Assembly: GCF_002160135.1 (NCBI RefSeq)
Contig: NZ_NFJZ01000003.1
Span: 62,001-126,000 of the forward strand
Length of the DNA stretch: 64,000 nt
Direction of reading: 5' to 3'
Source: Lachnoclostridium sp. An196
Lineage (GTDB): Bacteria > Bacillota > Clostridia > Lachnospirales > Lachnospiraceae
Part shown: piece by piece, positions 40,837 to 50,007 of the stretch
Position numbering within the stretch: the first letter of the stretch is position 1
Layout of the letters: every line of letters starts with the position of its first letter
Program-made: the position numbers and the translations under genes
The notes under the pieces: model-generated
What the model saw: the letters and a program-made list of their open reading frames with translations, nothing else
Databases searched by the model: none
What the model was told of the DNA's origin: nothing

Positions 40837-42306
40837 ATGATAACTTTTATCATTGGTCTCGTGATCCTGATCGGAGGAGCTGCTTTATATGGCAAATTCT
40901 GCGAGAGGGTCTTCGGGCCGGACGACAGAGAGACGCCGGCTTATGCGAAACAGGACGGTGTGGACTATGTCCCTATGAAGAAATGGAAAAACAGTCTGAT
41001 TAATCTGCTGAACATCGCGGGAACAGGTCCGATCCTGGGACCGATTCAGGGTATCCTGTTCGGACCGATCGCATTTATCACTATCCCTATCGGCAATATT
41101 ATCGGGGGAGCGATGCACGATTATTTTTCCGGTATGATCTGCCTCAGAGACGGCGGAAGCCAGATGCCGGATATGGTCCGCAAATACAGCAACAAGGGTA
41201 TTTACACGTTTTACCAGATCTTCTGCAGCCTGCTGCTTCTTCTGGTGGGAGCTGTGTTTATCTACACGCCCGGAGACATCGCGGCTACGCAGGTGTTTGG
41301 TTTTGACGGAGCCGTGACATCCGTATCCACATGGGTGATTTACGGTGTGATCTTCGTATATTATCTGATCGCGACGGTATTTCCGATTGACAAGATCATC
41401 GGGCGTATCTATCCGATCTTCGGCGCGATCCTTCTGTTTTCGGCAGTGGGCGTGTTTATCGGCCTGTTTGTGCACGGATATCCGCTGGTAGAGCTGTGGG
41501 AGCCGTGGAACAACGGAATTGTGGCATATGGAGATTATTTTAACGCGAATCATTTTATCCCGATCTTCTTTATCACGGTGGCGTGCGGGATCCTTTCCGG
41601 CTTCCATTCCACCCAGACGGCGATCATTTCCCGCACTATGAAGAGCGAGAAGGAAGGCCGCATGACGTTCTACAATATGATGGTACTGGAAGGCTTCATC
41701 GCCATGGTATGGGCGGCAGGAGCTATGGGCGTTTACAACCTGGGTCTGCAGGAAGCCAACGCTTCCCTGGCAACAGCCACGATCGGAGTAGTCTGTAAAA
41801 ACATCCTGGGGCCGGTGGGCGGCATCATCGCTCTGTTGGGCGTGATCGTGCTTCCGATCACTTCCGGCGATACGGCGCTTCGTTCCCTGCGTCTGGCGAT
41901 CTCTGACTCCCTTCATCTGGATCAGTCCACCAACGGCAAGAGACTGGGGCTGGCAGGAATCATCTTCGCTCTGGTAGCAGTGATTCTGGTGTTCGCGAAA
42001 CTCAATGCCAATGGATTCAATATCCTGTGGAGATACTTCGCGTGGTCCAATCAGACGCTGGCTCTGTTCGCGTTCCTGGCTATCTCCGTCTGGATGTTTG
42101 AGAACGGAAAAGAAAAATTTGTCTGGATGCCATTGCTTCCGGGCGCATGGTACGCGTTTGTGACGATTACCTATATCTCCAACGCGCAGATCGGATTTAA
42201 TATTCCGTGGACCGGCGCATATATCATCGGATTTGCGGCAGCGGCAGCCTATGTGTGCGCGATTATCTGGTACGGCAAGAAACGCGCCGCTTTAAAGAGA
42301 AAATAA
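40837..42306 (+). CDS. cstA: CstA-family carbon starvation/peptide or pyruvate transporter
   Basis: 489 residues, the shorter type of CstA, with many transmembrane helices. Family segments: NIAGTGPILGPIQGILFGPI near 64, GGAMHDYFSGMICLRDGG near 87, SGFHSTQTAIISRTMKSE near 260, and LPITSGDTALRSLRLAISDS near 335. CstA proteins carry peptides or pyruvate at carbon limitation. Own promoter and terminator. The substrate cannot be read here. Confidence 0.92.
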   Translation: MITFIIGLVILIGGAALYGKFCERVFGPDDRETPAYAKQDGVDYVPMKKWKNSLINLLNIAGTGPILGPIQGILFGPIAFITIPIGNIIGGAMHDYFSGMICLRDGGSQMPDMVRKYSNKGIYTFYQIFCSLLLLLVGAVFIYTPGDIAATQVFGFDGAVTSVSTWVIYGVIFVYYLIATVFPIDKIIGRIYPIFGAILLFSAVGVFIGLFVHGYPLVELWEPWNNGIVAYGDYFNANHFIPIFFITVACGILSGFHSTQTAIISRTMKSEKEGRMTFYNMMVLEGFIAMVWAAGAMGVYNLGLQEANASLATATIGVVCKNILGPVGGIIALLGVIVLPITSGDTALRSLRLAISDSLHLDQSTNGKRLGLAGIIFALVAVILVFAKLNANGFNILWRYFAWSNQTLALFAFLAISVWMFENGKEKFVWMPLLPGAWYAFVTITYISNAQIGFNIPWTGAYIIGFAAAAAYVCAIIWYGKKRAALKRK

Positions 42307-42320
42307 AGTAAAATAAAATG

Positions 42321-42366
42321 CCCCCGGCTTCCATCGTATTGCAGATCGGAAACCGGGGATTTTGTT
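42321..42366. terminator. Terminator after cstA
   Basis: CCCCGGCTT and AAACCGGGG form a stem around a 22-base loop, followed by TTTTGTTTT. Confidence 0.75.
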
Positions 42367-42379
42367 TTATGGAATAAAA

Positions 42380-43786
42380 TTATTCTTTTCCGTTCCAGCA
42401 GTAAGTACAAAGCTTGCACGGTTCGATATCGATGGATGAAAGCAGATCGTCCAGACGGTTGTAACGCAGGGAGGTAAAATTCAGTTCCTTGCGGATCTCT
42501 TCCACCATACGGTCATATTTTTCGGAGGATGGATCGGTGTATTCCTGCAGAACTTCCTCCGTGACCTCGTCGCCTTCCAGTTTCCTGATCACTCTGCGGG
42601 TAATCAGATCCATGTCGGAATTCGAGCGGGAGAAATTCAAATATTTACATCCGTATACCAGCGGAGGGCAGGCCGGACGGATATGAACCTCTTTCGCGCC
42701 GCTCTGATATAAAAATTCTGTCGTTTCTCTAAGCTGCGTACCCCGGACGATAGAATCGTCGATCAAAAGCAGGCTCTTTCCTTCGATCAGCTGATGTATC
42801 GGAATCAGTTTCATTCTGGCGATCAGATTACGCCTGTCCTGAATGGTCGGCATGAAGGATCTGGGCCAGGTAGGGGTGTATTTGATAAACGGTCTGGAAT
42901 AGGGAATCCCGGAGCGGTTGGCATAGCCCACTGCATGTGCGATGCCGGAATCCGGAACCCCTGCTACAATATCGGGCTTGGCATCGTCGCGTTCTGCCAT
43001 CTTTTCCCCGCAGCGGTACCGCATCAGCTCTACGCTTGTTCCTTCATAAGAACTGGACGGATATCCGTAGTATACCCACAGAAATGTGCAGATCTTCATT
43101 TCTTTGCCGGGCTGAACCAGGGTCCGCACCTCATCCGGCGTCACAACTACAATTTCTCCGGGGCCCAGTTCCCGGTAATCTTCATAGCCCAGATTCAAAT
43201 ATGCGAAGCTCTCAAAGGAAATACAGAAAGCGTCTTCCTTTCGGCCCAGAATGACCGGAGTGCGTCCCAGACGATCACGCGCGGCATAGATCCCTTTTGG
43301 AGTCAAAAGCATTAAAGTTATGGATCCGTCAATAATTTCCTGAGCATATCGAATACCTTCGATAAGATTTTCTTTTTGATTGATGACAGCGGCCACCAGC
43401 TCGGTGGGATTAACGTCTCCGCCGCTCATCTCCAGAAAGTGCGTGTTGCCCTTTTCAAAGATAATCCGGGTGATTTCATCTGTATTGTTGATTTTGCCCA
43501 CCGTGGTGATAGCGTAGGTACCGTGGTGAGAGCGGACAATAAGGGGCTGGGGTTCATAATCGGAAATACATCCGATGCCCAGATATCCTTTCATCTCTCT
43601 CATATCTTTATCAAACTTGGTTCGAAACGGTGCGTTCTCAATGTTATGAATTGCGCGGTCAAAACCGGCTTCGCCATATACGGCCATTCCGCCTCTGCGG
43701 GTGCCCAGATGAGAATGGTAGTCAGTTCCAAAAAAAAGATCGAATACACAATCGTGCTTCGATGCAACTCCAAAAAAGCCGCCCAT
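42380..43786 (-). CDS. PurF-like amidophosphoribosyltransferase paralogue lacking the catalytic Cys
   Basis: 468 residues from ATG 43786 (GGAGG upstream); an ATG at 43804 overlaps that site. Glutamine PRPP amidotransferases start with a nucleophilic Cys (CG-V-G). Here the N terminus is MGGFFGVASKHDCVFD with Gly at that position. The rest of the glutaminase fold is kept (HLGTRRGGM, GYLGIGCIS, RDRLGRTPVI), and the PRPP motif LLLIDDSIVRGTQLRE and CTYCWNG cysteines are present. It probably cannot use glutamine; it may use ammonia or have another role. No purine genes are adjacent. Confidence 0.85.
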   Translation of the reverse strand: MGGFFGVASKHDCVFDLFFGTDYHSHLGTRRGGMAVYGEAGFDRAIHNIENAPFRTKFDKDMREMKGYLGIGCISDYEPQPLIVRSHHGTYAITTVGKINNTDEITRIIFEKGNTHFLEMSGGDVNPTELVAAVINQKENLIEGIRYAQEIIDGSITLMLLTPKGIYAARDRLGRTPVILGRKEDAFCISFESFAYLNLGYEDYRELGPGEIVVVTPDEVRTLVQPGKEMKICTFLWVYYGYPSSSYEGTSVELMRYRCGEKMAERDDAKPDIVAGVPDSGIAHAVGYANRSGIPYSRPFIKYTPTWPRSFMPTIQDRRNLIARMKLIPIHQLIEGKSLLLIDDSIVRGTQLRETTEFLYQSGAKEVHIRPACPPLVYGCKYLNFSRSNSDMDLITRRVIRKLEGDEVTEEVLQEYTDPSSEKYDRMVEEIRKELNFTSLRYNRLDDLLSSIDIEPCKLCTYCWNGKE

Positions 43787-43879
43787 AATCAAAATGTCCT
43801 CCATATCAAAAAAATTCCATTCTCATTATAATGCGGCTTTTTTGAAAAGAAAAGATTTTTTTTGCTTAGCCCAGCGGTT

Positions 43880-44068
43880 TTATGCGTCCGGCATAATGAC
43901 GGCCGCGATGATATAAATGACGATGCCGGCGCCTGCGCTGAAGAAACTTAAGATCACCCAGATCAGCCGGATCACCGTGGGATCCACATTGAAATATTCT
44001 CCGATACCGCCGCATACGCCGCAGATCATGCGGTTGACAGCGGATTTTAACAGTTTCTTTTCTATCAT
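43880..44068 (-). CDS. PspC-domain membrane protein
   Basis: 62 residues: LKSAVNRMICGVCGGIGEYF then NVDPTVIRLIWVILS and a transmembrane helix to IIAAVIMP. A stand-alone PspC domain. Last gene of the PadR-DUF1700-DUF4097-PspC operon, which acts at the envelope; four bases after the DUF4097 gene. Confidence 0.92.
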   Translation of the reverse strand: MIEKKLLKSAVNRMICGVCGGIGEYFNVDPTVIRLIWVILSFFSAGAGIVIYIIAAVIMPDA

Positions 44069-44072
44069 TTGA

Positions 44073-44996
44073 TTATTCCTCCTCGCTGAAATTTAAGTCC
44101 AGATTGCCAAGCGCACAGTACGCGTATATATGGCATGCCGCCTGATTATCCTGATTAATATGGCAGCCTGCAGGATCATGGTTTTCTCCATGATGATATC
44201 CGTGATGCTGTCCTCCCAGCCGGGCCTGCCCCAGGTCACAGACCAGTTCATAGTTGTAATCCTGTTCCCTTCCTCCGGCAAGAACAGAGGCGTTGCCCAT
44301 GGCGCAGTTCAGATTCAGATCCGGGCCTTCATAGTATCCAAGATCTACATCCCCGCAGGAAGCATCGATAGACGCGCTCCGGGAAACCTGGAGCCGGTCC
44401 AGATCCACGTCGCCCAGATCAAAATGGAGATCCAGATCTCCTGCGGACACAGAGTCTGCTTCCATAGATCCCAGGCTGCAATAAACCGTGACTGTATCAG
44501 CGGATAAGGATTCTGCATCGATCTCTCCGAGGTCCAGGGAGATGTCCAGGGTATCCAGTGTCTCTCGCGGAACCAGAAGAGTGAGACGGAGCGCCTGATC
44601 CGGGTAAGCGGCAGCGTCATCCCCGAAAATTTCCCGGTGATCCTCCAGAATCAGATCTTCACCGTACTGCTCACAGGAAAAAGTATCCTGCGTGTTGGAA
44701 GCGGACAGAGAAATAAAAGACTCTTCGTGGGTACGGATCTGCAGCTCACAGGCGGAGAAATCCAGCGTCAGATTTTTCACGTTCTGATAATCCTGCATTT
44801 CTTTTCCGTATGGTTCGGAACTGACGATAGATGAACCGGGAGTCCCATGTGTGAACCGGAGTATGCCCGGGAGGCGGGACAGCCCCCGGAATACGGACGG
44901 CCCTCCGCCCAGCGCCATGCCGACGCCCAGTCCGGCGATACCCAGCACGGCAAGGATGCCTGCCGCTGCCAGAGATATTTTAACTGCGGTTTTCAT
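44073..44996 (-). CDS. DUF4097-family beta-helix envelope protein
   Basis: 307 residues. One N-terminal membrane helix (about 5-28), then a repeating beta-strand pattern: LTLDFSACELQIRTHEE, LDISLDLGEIDAESLSAD, SLGSMEADSVSAG, DLHFDLGDVDLDRL, DASCGDVDLGYYEG. The short repeats of D/S-x-G-x-D/E are the parallel beta helix of DUF4097 proteins. A His-rich patch near residues 265-280 (GQHHGYHHGENHD) could bind metal. Overlaps the upstream DUF1700 gene by four bases. Confidence 0.88.
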   Translation of the reverse strand: MKTAVKISLAAAGILAVLGIAGLGVGMALGGGPSVFRGLSRLPGILRFTHGTPGSSIVSSEPYGKEMQDYQNVKNLTLDFSACELQIRTHEESFISLSASNTQDTFSCEQYGEDLILEDHREIFGDDAAAYPDQALRLTLLVPRETLDTLDISLDLGEIDAESLSADTVTVYCSLGSMEADSVSAGDLDLHFDLGDVDLDRLQVSRSASIDASCGDVDLGYYEGPDLNLNCAMGNASVLAGGREQDYNYELVCDLGQARLGGQHHGYHHGENHDPAGCHINQDNQAACHIYAYCALGNLDLNFSEEE

Positions 44997-45676
44997 GCGA
45001 TAACACCTGCCTTTCTAAGAGGAAACGATATTAACTTTACGATGGCGCGGATCAGCCACGGGACCAGTTTGATCCCGACGGCTACTACCAGTAAAGTAAC
45101 CAGAATCCCGACTGCCAGCAGCAGGCACCCCACTCCGCTGAGGCAAAGCCCCAGGGCGGGAGTAAAGAATATCCGCCAGATCCCGTAGCCGATCAGGACG
45201 ACGCCGGTGATCAGAAACGCTATACACAGGGCTACCGCGCCGACAGCCATGCCTGCTATGCCAAAGACGACGAGCAGGATCAGTCCGAGTGCAATGCATC
45301 CAAGAGGTATGATGACGGGAAGCAAGAGGATACAGAGCAGAATAATACTCAGAATCTTCCAGAAATTGGGCTGTTTCCGTTGTTTCCCGGACGGCTCGCC
45401 CGCGGCAGTGCCTTTTGGCGTCAGATTCTGGTGTTCCTGAAACCGGGAATCCGCATAGCCGGTTTCTGTATATTCTCCGTCGGCGTCTGACATGCCGGCT
45501 TTGATGGTCCGGGCCACCTGCTCCGGACTCCCCAGTTCTTCGATGATCTGCGCTTCATTTTCCGCGCCTGCGTCGTCGAAATAATCATTGTAATATTGGA
45601 GAGCTTCCTCGCGTTCATTTTCCGATATGTCCTGCAGGAGCTCTTCCAGACGCTTCATAAATTCTTGTCTGTTCAT
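44993..45676 (-). CDS. DUF1700-family membrane protein
   Basis: 227 residues from ATG 45676. The N terminus MNRQEFMKRLEELLQDISEN followed by REEALQYYNDYFDDAG is typical of DUF1700 proteins, which almost always follow a PadR gene. Four transmembrane helices between residues 105 and 215. The longer frame from 45730 overlaps PadR. Start overlaps the PadR stop by four bases. Confidence 0.92.
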   Translation of the reverse strand: MNRQEFMKRLEELLQDISENEREEALQYYNDYFDDAGAENEAQIIEELGSPEQVARTIKAGMSDADGEYTETGYADSRFQEHQNLTPKGTAAGEPSGKQRKQPNFWKILSIILLCILLLPVIIPLGCIALGLILLVVFGIAGMAVGAVALCIAFLITGVVLIGYGIWRIFFTPALGLCLSGVGCLLLAVGILVTLLVVAVGIKLVPWLIRAIVKLISFPLRKAGVIA

Positions 45677-45996
45677 TCTGCATGTCTCCCCGTGAATATT
45701 TTCGTAATTCTGTTTGAATACCTTTCCCACTCGGCTCGGTATAAATTAAGCTGCGCCAGTCCGGCTTCTGTGATTTTATAGTAGCGCCGGTTGCGTCCGC
45801 CGAACTCCCGGTCGTAGACTTCCAGGCATCCGTCACGCTGAAGTCTGCGAAGAACCGGATACAGAGTGGATTCGGATATGTCAATGGCCTGGCGGACGTC
45901 CTGGGTGATCTTGTAGCCGTAGGTCCCGTCTTCGTCCATGGATACGACTGCCAGCACAATGGCATCCAGGAGCGCCGCGCCTGTGTTGAATACCAT
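45673..45996 (-). CDS. PadR-family transcriptional regulator
   Basis: 107 residues. Winged helix with LDAIVLAVVSMDEDGTYGYK, LYPVLRRLQRDGCLEVYDRE and RRYYKITEAGLAQL. Controls this operon; its promoter spacer holds a near-palindrome. First gene of four. Confidence 0.94.
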   Translation of the reverse strand: MVFNTGAALLDAIVLAVVSMDEDGTYGYKITQDVRQAIDISESTLYPVLRRLQRDGCLEVYDREFGGRNRRYYKITEAGLAQLNLYRAEWERYSNRITKIFTGRHAE

Positions 45997-46028
45997 GCAA
46001 CCCTCTCCTTTATTAATGATTTTATAAT

Positions 46029-46058
46029 ATTATATGATGTATAATATAATACTGTCAA
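46029..46058 (-). promoter_or_regulatory. Promoter of the padR operon
   Basis: Minus strand TTGACA (46058-46053) and TATAAT (46034-46029), 18-base spacing. The spacer begins GTATTATATTATAC, a near-palindrome that may be the PadR site. Confidence 0.75.
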
Positions 46059-46165
46059 CAGTATTAAGAAAATCTTCAGAATCTTAAGAATTGACGCTGC
46101 AGATGAGACAGTATTTGTGGATTTAAACATGGACCATTTGATGAAAGGGATTTTATCACCCGGAC

Positions 46166-46194
46166 TTGTCAAGGAGGTAGACATCACTTATAAT
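46166..46194 (+). promoter_or_regulatory. Promoter of guaA
   Basis: TTGTCA (46166-46171) and TATAAT (46189-46194), 17-base spacing. The leader is only about 30 bases, so no purine riboswitch is present. Confidence 0.8.
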
Positions 46195-46227
46195 GACAGG
46201 AGAGAAAACGATGAGGAGGAAACTGGT

Positions 46228-47769
46228 TTGGCAAGAGAGATGGTCATTGTGCTGGATTTCGGCGGTCAGTACAATCAGCTGATTGCCCGGAGAGTCCGGG
46301 AATGCAATGTTTACTGTGAAGTACATCCCTACACCATGAGCCTGGACAAGATCCGGGAGCTGAATCCGAAGGGAATCATATTTACCGGAGGTCCGAACAG
46401 TGTGTATGATGAGACTTCCCCGCATTACCAGAAAGAAATATTTGAGATCGGAGTGCCGATCCTGGGGATCTGCTATGGTTCCCAGCTGATGGCATATACC
46501 CTGGGCGGAGAGGTGAAGACCGCTCCGGTCAGCGAATACGGTTATACCGAGACGGAAGTGGATACTTCTTCCATATTATTTAAGGATGTGGAGCCGTCCA
46601 CGGTAGTATGGATGAGTCATACAGATTATATCGCGCAGGTGCCGGAAGGATTCCGTGTGACCGCACACACCCCGGTCTGCCCGGTGGCGGCCATGGAGTG
46701 CGCGGAGCGCAAGCTGTACGCGACGCAGTTCCATCCGGAAGTGATGCACACCAAAGAAGGCCAGAAAATGCTGAGAAATTTCGTGTACGATGTATGCGGA
46801 TGCAGCGGCGACTGGCAGATGGGATCGTTTGTAGAAGAGACGATCCGGCAGATCCGCGAAAAAGTGGGTACGGGCAAGGTGCTTTGCGCCCTGTCCGGCG
46901 GGGTGGATTCCTCCGTGGCGGCGGTTCTGATGTCCAAGGCGATCGGCAAGCAGCTCACCTGCGTATTTGTGGATCATGGCCTGCTCCGCAAAAATGAAGG
47001 GGACGAGGTGGAAGCGGTATTCGGACCGGACGGCCCCTATGAACTGAATTTTATCCGTGTCAATGCGCAGCAGAGGTATTATGACAAGTTGAAAGGCGTC
47101 ACAGAGCCGGAGGCAAAGCGCAAGATCATCGGCGAAGAGTTCATCCGTGTCTTTGAGGAAGAGGCAAAGAAGATCGGCGCCGTGGATTTCCTGGTACAGG
47201 GAACCATCTATCCGGATGTGATCGAGTCCGGCCTCGGAAAATCCGCCGTGATCAAATCCCACCACAATGTGGGCGGCCTTCCGGACGTGGTGGATTTCAA
47301 AGAGATCATCGAGCCGCTGCGGATGCTGTTCAAGGACGAAGTCCGCAAGGCGGGTCTGGAACTGGGTATTCCGGAGAACCTGGTATACCGTCAGCCGTTC
47401 CCCGGTCCCGGCCTGGGCATCCGGATCATCGGCGAAGTGACCGAGGAGAAGGTGCGCATCGTCCAGGACGCGGACGCCATCTATCGGGAGGAGATCGCGA
47501 AAGCCGGCCTGGACAAAGGTCTGGGACAGTATTTCGCAGGTCTTACCAACATGCGGTCCGTGGGCGTCATGGGAGATTTCAGAACCTATGATTACGCGGT
47601 GGCGCTGCGCGCGGTGAACACCAGCGACTTTATGACGGCGGAATGCGCGGAGATCCCGTATGAGGTGCTGTTCAAGGTGACGAGCAGGATCATCAATGAG
47701 GTTAAGGGCGTGAACAGGGTAATGTATGATTTGACTAGTAAGCCGCCGGGGACGATTGAGTTTGAGTGA
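46228..47769 (+). CDS. guaA: GMP synthase (glutamine-hydrolysing)
   Basis: 513 residues from TTG 46228, preceded by GAGGAGG; the frame from 46117 runs through the promoter. Converts XMP to GMP. Glutaminase: [18 protein letters not shown], nucleophile in [26 protein letters not shown] pyrophosphatase: [14 protein letters not shown]-terminal dimer domain ending [13 protein letters not shown]. The last codons are part of the attachment site of the island that follows, so the final two codons and the stop come from the element's end. Confidence 0.96.
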   Translation: MAREMVIVLDFGGQYNQLIARRVRECNVYCEVHPYTMSLDKIRELNPKGIIFTGGPNSVYDETSPHYQKEIFEIGVPILGICYGSQLMAYTLGGEVKTAPVSEYGYTETEVDTSSILFKDVEPSTVVWMSHTDYIAQVPEGFRVTAHTPVCPVAAMECAERKLYATQFHPEVMHTKEGQKMLRNFVYDVCGCSGDWQMGSFVEETIRQIREKVGTGKVLCALSGGVDSSVAAVLMSKAIGKQLTCVFVDHGLLRKNEGDEVEAVFGPDGPYELNFIRVNAQQRYYDKLKGVTEPEAKRKIIGEEFIRVFEEEAKKIGAVDFLVQGTIYPDVIESGLGKSAVIKSHHNVGGLPDVVDFKEIIEPLRMLFKDEVRKAGLELGIPENLVYRQPFPGPGLGIRIIGEVTEEKVRIVQDADAIYREEIAKAGLDKGLGQYFAGLTNMRSVGVMGDFRTYDYAVALRAVNTSDFMTAECAEIPYEVLFKVTSRIINEVKGVNRVMYDLTSKPPGTIEFE

Positions 47770-47850
47770 TGAAATGAACTCTAAAAACCCAGTGTTTATA
47801 CGGGATACAAGCAAATTTGTTTAAGCGCTGGCAACGATTTGGCAACACTT
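47758..47850. other. attL region
   Basis: Core GAGTTTGA (47758-47765) inside guaA codons, then the palindrome half GCAAATTTGTTTAAG (47811-47825) and the arm-like pair TGGCAAC (47829) and TGGCAAC (47840). The same arm pair appears in both right copies in the same orientation. Confidence 0.7.
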
Positions 47851-47890
47851 CGGGTATCATTCATTAAATAACAGAATACTTCAATAACAG

Positions 47891-47943
47891 AAAAACCTTA
47901 CTGATTTTCAGAAATGAAGCTGAAAGTCGGTAAGGTTTTTTTG
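47891..47943. terminator. Bidirectional terminator at the left end of the element
   Basis: AAAAACCTTAC (47891) pairs with GTAAGGTTTTT (47930-47940), with an inner GATTTTCAG/CTGAAAGTC stem. Serves guaA and the convergent repressor gene. Confidence 0.85.
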
Positions 47944-47959
47944 ATCGGTAAGGAAAGTA

Positions 47960-48529
47960 CTATTTGTCCGGTTTAAGCCTGTCTTTGAACGCTTCTACGA
48001 GATAGTCACTGAGTTCCTTTGAAGGCGAAACTTTGTGCCAGTGTCCGGATGTATCCAGTGCAGGATAATTATACCGCCACTGGTCGTATTCCTCTTTGGT
48101 TATTTCTCCCTGCTCCAGACGGGCAGCCTGTTCCCGCCATGCGTGGAACATATCAAACATAGTCGAGTAAGTAGAGCCGCTGAATTTATCTAACCGCAGA
48201 CATACTTCTCCGTCGATTTCTCCGACTTTCAGACCATACATATCTTCCAGAGCAAAGAGTGTGTGCATAAGACCAAGGTAGCTGTCTATATCCGGCACGT
48301 CGATTGCCCGTGGACTGACATCAAAGACGTGAGCCATTTCTTTGACGAGATCGAGTTTGGGTTTTCTGGCTTCGGATTCGTATTGCGCTATACGGACATC
48401 AGAGGTCTTTCCGAGAAAGCCGAGAATTTCACCGAGTTGTTTTTGTGTCATGCTTTTCCGATTACGGAAAAAGCGGATTCGCTTGCCGATTGCCATAATA
48501 AAACCTCCGTTGCAGTTATAGTGATACAA
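47960..48529 (-). CDS. XRE-family repressor of the element
   Basis: About 180-189 residues; the functional start is probably ATG 48496 (MAIGKRIRFFRNRK), which AAACCTCC-complement (GGAGG) precedes. Helix-turn-helix: KSMTQKQLGEILGFLGKTSD and VRIAQYESEARKPKLDL. The C-terminal part (from 85) is unassigned and has no protease motif, so control is unlikely to be by SOS autocleavage. Divergent from xis-int. Its promoter is followed at once by an 18-base palindrome. Confidence 0.88.
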   Translation of the reverse strand: MYHYNCNGGFIMAIGKRIRFFRNRKSMTQKQLGEILGFLGKTSDVRIAQYESEARKPKLDLVKEMAHVFDVSPRAIDVPDIDSYLGLMHTLFALEDMYGLKVGEIDGEVCLRLDKFSGSTYSTMFDMFHAWREQAARLEQGEITKEEYDQWRYNYPALDTSGHWHKVSPSKELSDYLVEAFKDRLKPDK

Positions 48530-48539
48530 TCATTTTGAC

Positions 48540-48557
48540 TTAAACAAATTTGTTGAA
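48540..48557. promoter_or_regulatory. Palindromic operator, repressor-gene side
   Basis: TTAAACAAATTTGTTGAA, a near-perfect palindrome just after the repressor -10 box (minus TATACT 48565-48560; -35 TTGCTA 17 bases away). Same motif as at 48674, 56154 and 57101. Confidence 0.72.
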
Positions 48558-48633
48558 TTTAGTATAGCATGACACAATAGGAATAGCAAGAAGAAACTTA
48601 AATAAAAAAAGTTAATATTTTTCTGTAAGCCAC

Positions 48634-48662
48634 TTGACTTAACGGAATTTATTTAGTATTAT
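48634..48662 (+). promoter_or_regulatory. Promoter of xis-int
   Basis: TTGACT (48634-48639) and TATTAT (48657-48662), 17-base spacing. Confidence 0.78.
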
Positions 48663-48673
48663 ACATATAGGCA

Positions 48674-48691
48674 TTAAACAAAAATAGTTAA
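48674..48691. promoter_or_regulatory. Palindromic operator, xis-int side
   Basis: TTAAACAAAAATAGTTAA, just downstream of the xis-int -10 box, so a bound protein would repress xis-int. Confidence 0.7.
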
Positions 48692-48708
48692 CAGAGGGAG
48701 GCGACAGT

Positions 48709-48888
48709 ATGGCAGAAAGATCATTTATGACAGTGGAAGAAGTGGCAGAGGAATTGCGTGTGTCAAAGTCAAAAGCCTACCAGATTGTGCGAGAACTGAA
48801 TGCAGAATTACAGAAACAGGGCTATCTGACAGTGGCGGGACGTGTGAGCGCTACATTTTTTCATAAAAAGGTTTGTTACAGCGATTGA
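48709..48888 (+). CDS. xis: Excisionase/helix-turn-helix protein
   Basis: 59 residues: MTVEEVAEELRVSKSKAYQI then VRELNAELQKQGYLTVAGRV. This is the excisionase-type winged helix found beside tyrosine integrases of clostridial elements. GAGGGAGG precedes the ATG. It lies 18 bases before int. Probably bends the att arms for excision. Below common ORF length cut-offs. Confidence 0.85.
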   Translation: MAERSFMTVEEVAEELRVSKSKAYQIVRELNAELQKQGYLTVAGRVSATFFHKKVCYSD

Positions 48889-48906
48889 CGGAAAGGAGAT
48901 GATGAA

Positions 48907-50007
48907 ATGGCTGTATACAAAGATAACGCTACGGGAACGTGGCGGGTAATCTATCGTTTCACGAACTGGAAAGGGGAGCGGAAGCAGACACAGAAACGGG
49001 GATTTGCTACAAAGAGAGAAGCACTAGCGTGGGAGCATGAGGTCATGCTGAAACAGGGAGCGAAACTGGATATGACGTTTGCCAGTTTCTTTGAGATTTA
49101 TGAAGCTGACAAAAAGCAGCGGGTGAAAGAAAGCACATGGGAATCCAAAAGCCATGTAATCCGCACAAAGATTTTACCGTATTTCGGGAACCGAAAGATA
49201 GCAGAGATTGAAGCAAAGGACGTTATTGCATGGCAGAATGAACTGATGGCATACCGGGACGAGAAAGGAAAGCCTTATTCAGCGGATTATCTGAAAACGA
49301 TACACGCCCAGCTGACAGCGATTTTCAACCATGCGGTAAACTTCTATAATCTGCCCTACAATCCGGCAAGGAGAGCTGGAACAATGGGAAATGAGGTTCC
49401 GAAAGAAATGAACTTCTGGACGAAAGAAGAATATCTGAAATTTTCCGAAGCCATGATGGATAAGCCCCGTTCCTATTATGCCTTTGAAATGCTTTACTGG
49501 TGTGGAATCCGTTCTGGCGAGCTTCTGGCTCTTACGCCTGCTGATTTTGATTTTGAGAAGCAGACGGTCACGATCAGCAAGACGTACCACCGTTCCAAAG
49601 GACGTGACATTATCACAAGCCCAAAAACGAAAAAGAGTAACCGTACAATTAAAATGCCGCCATTTCTCTGCGAAGAAATGCAGGAATATATCAAAATGCT
49701 GTATGATATTCAGCCAGACGAGAGAATGTTTACGGTCACAAAATCCTATCTCAACCACGAAATGGAGCGAGGGGCGAAGCAGGCAGGTGTAAAGAAGATA
49801 CGGGTGCATGATATTCGTCACAGCGCAGTTTCTCTGTTAATTAACATGGGATTTTCTGTGCTGGCGATTGGGGAGCGCATGGGGCATGAGGCAGAGAAAA
49901 TCACCTACCGCTATGCGCACCTGTTCCCTACGGTGCAGACGCAAATGGCGGAGCAACTGGAAATGGAGAGAATGACAAAGGAGAACACAAATGGAAAGAA
50001 CACTTGA
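48907..50007 (+). CDS. int: Tyrosine site-specific integrase
   Basis: 366 residues. N-terminal AP2-like arm-binding domain (MAVYKDNATGTWRVIYRFTN, KRGFATKREALAWEHE), SAM-like core-binding domain (about 60-165) and the catalytic domain with Arg in WCGIRSGELLAL, HDIRHSAVSLLINMG, GHEAEKITYRYAHL (second His and the nucleophilic Tyr near 335). Tn916-type. Inserted at the guaA 3' end, a site known to be used by integrases of several genomic islands. Overlaps the following gene by 17 bases. Confidence 0.95.
   Translation: MAVYKDNATGTWRVIYRFTNWKGERKQTQKRGFATKREALAWEHEVMLKQGAKLDMTFASFFEIYEADKKQRVKESTWESKSHVIRTKILPYFGNRKIAEIEAKDVIAWQNELMAYRDEKGKPYSADYLKTIHAQLTAIFNHAVNFYNLPYNPARRAGTMGNEVPKEMNFWTKEEYLKFSEAMMDKPRSYYAFEMLYWCGIRSGELLALTPADFDFEKQTVTISKTYHRSKGRDIITSPKTKKSNRTIKMPPFLCEEMQEYIKMLYDIQPDERMFTVTKSYLNHEMERGAKQAGVKKIRVHDIRHSAVSLLINMGFSVLAIGERMGHEAEKITYRYAHLFPTVQTQMAEQLEMERMTKENTNGKNT

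Noticed and set aside
46117-46227. N-terminal extension of GuaA
   Set aside because: It runs through the -35 and -10 boxes; TTG 46228 with GAGGAGG fits the family length.
46090-46228. Purine riboswitch before guaA
   Set aside because: The promoter ends at 46194, leaving only about 30 bases of leader, too short for such a switch.
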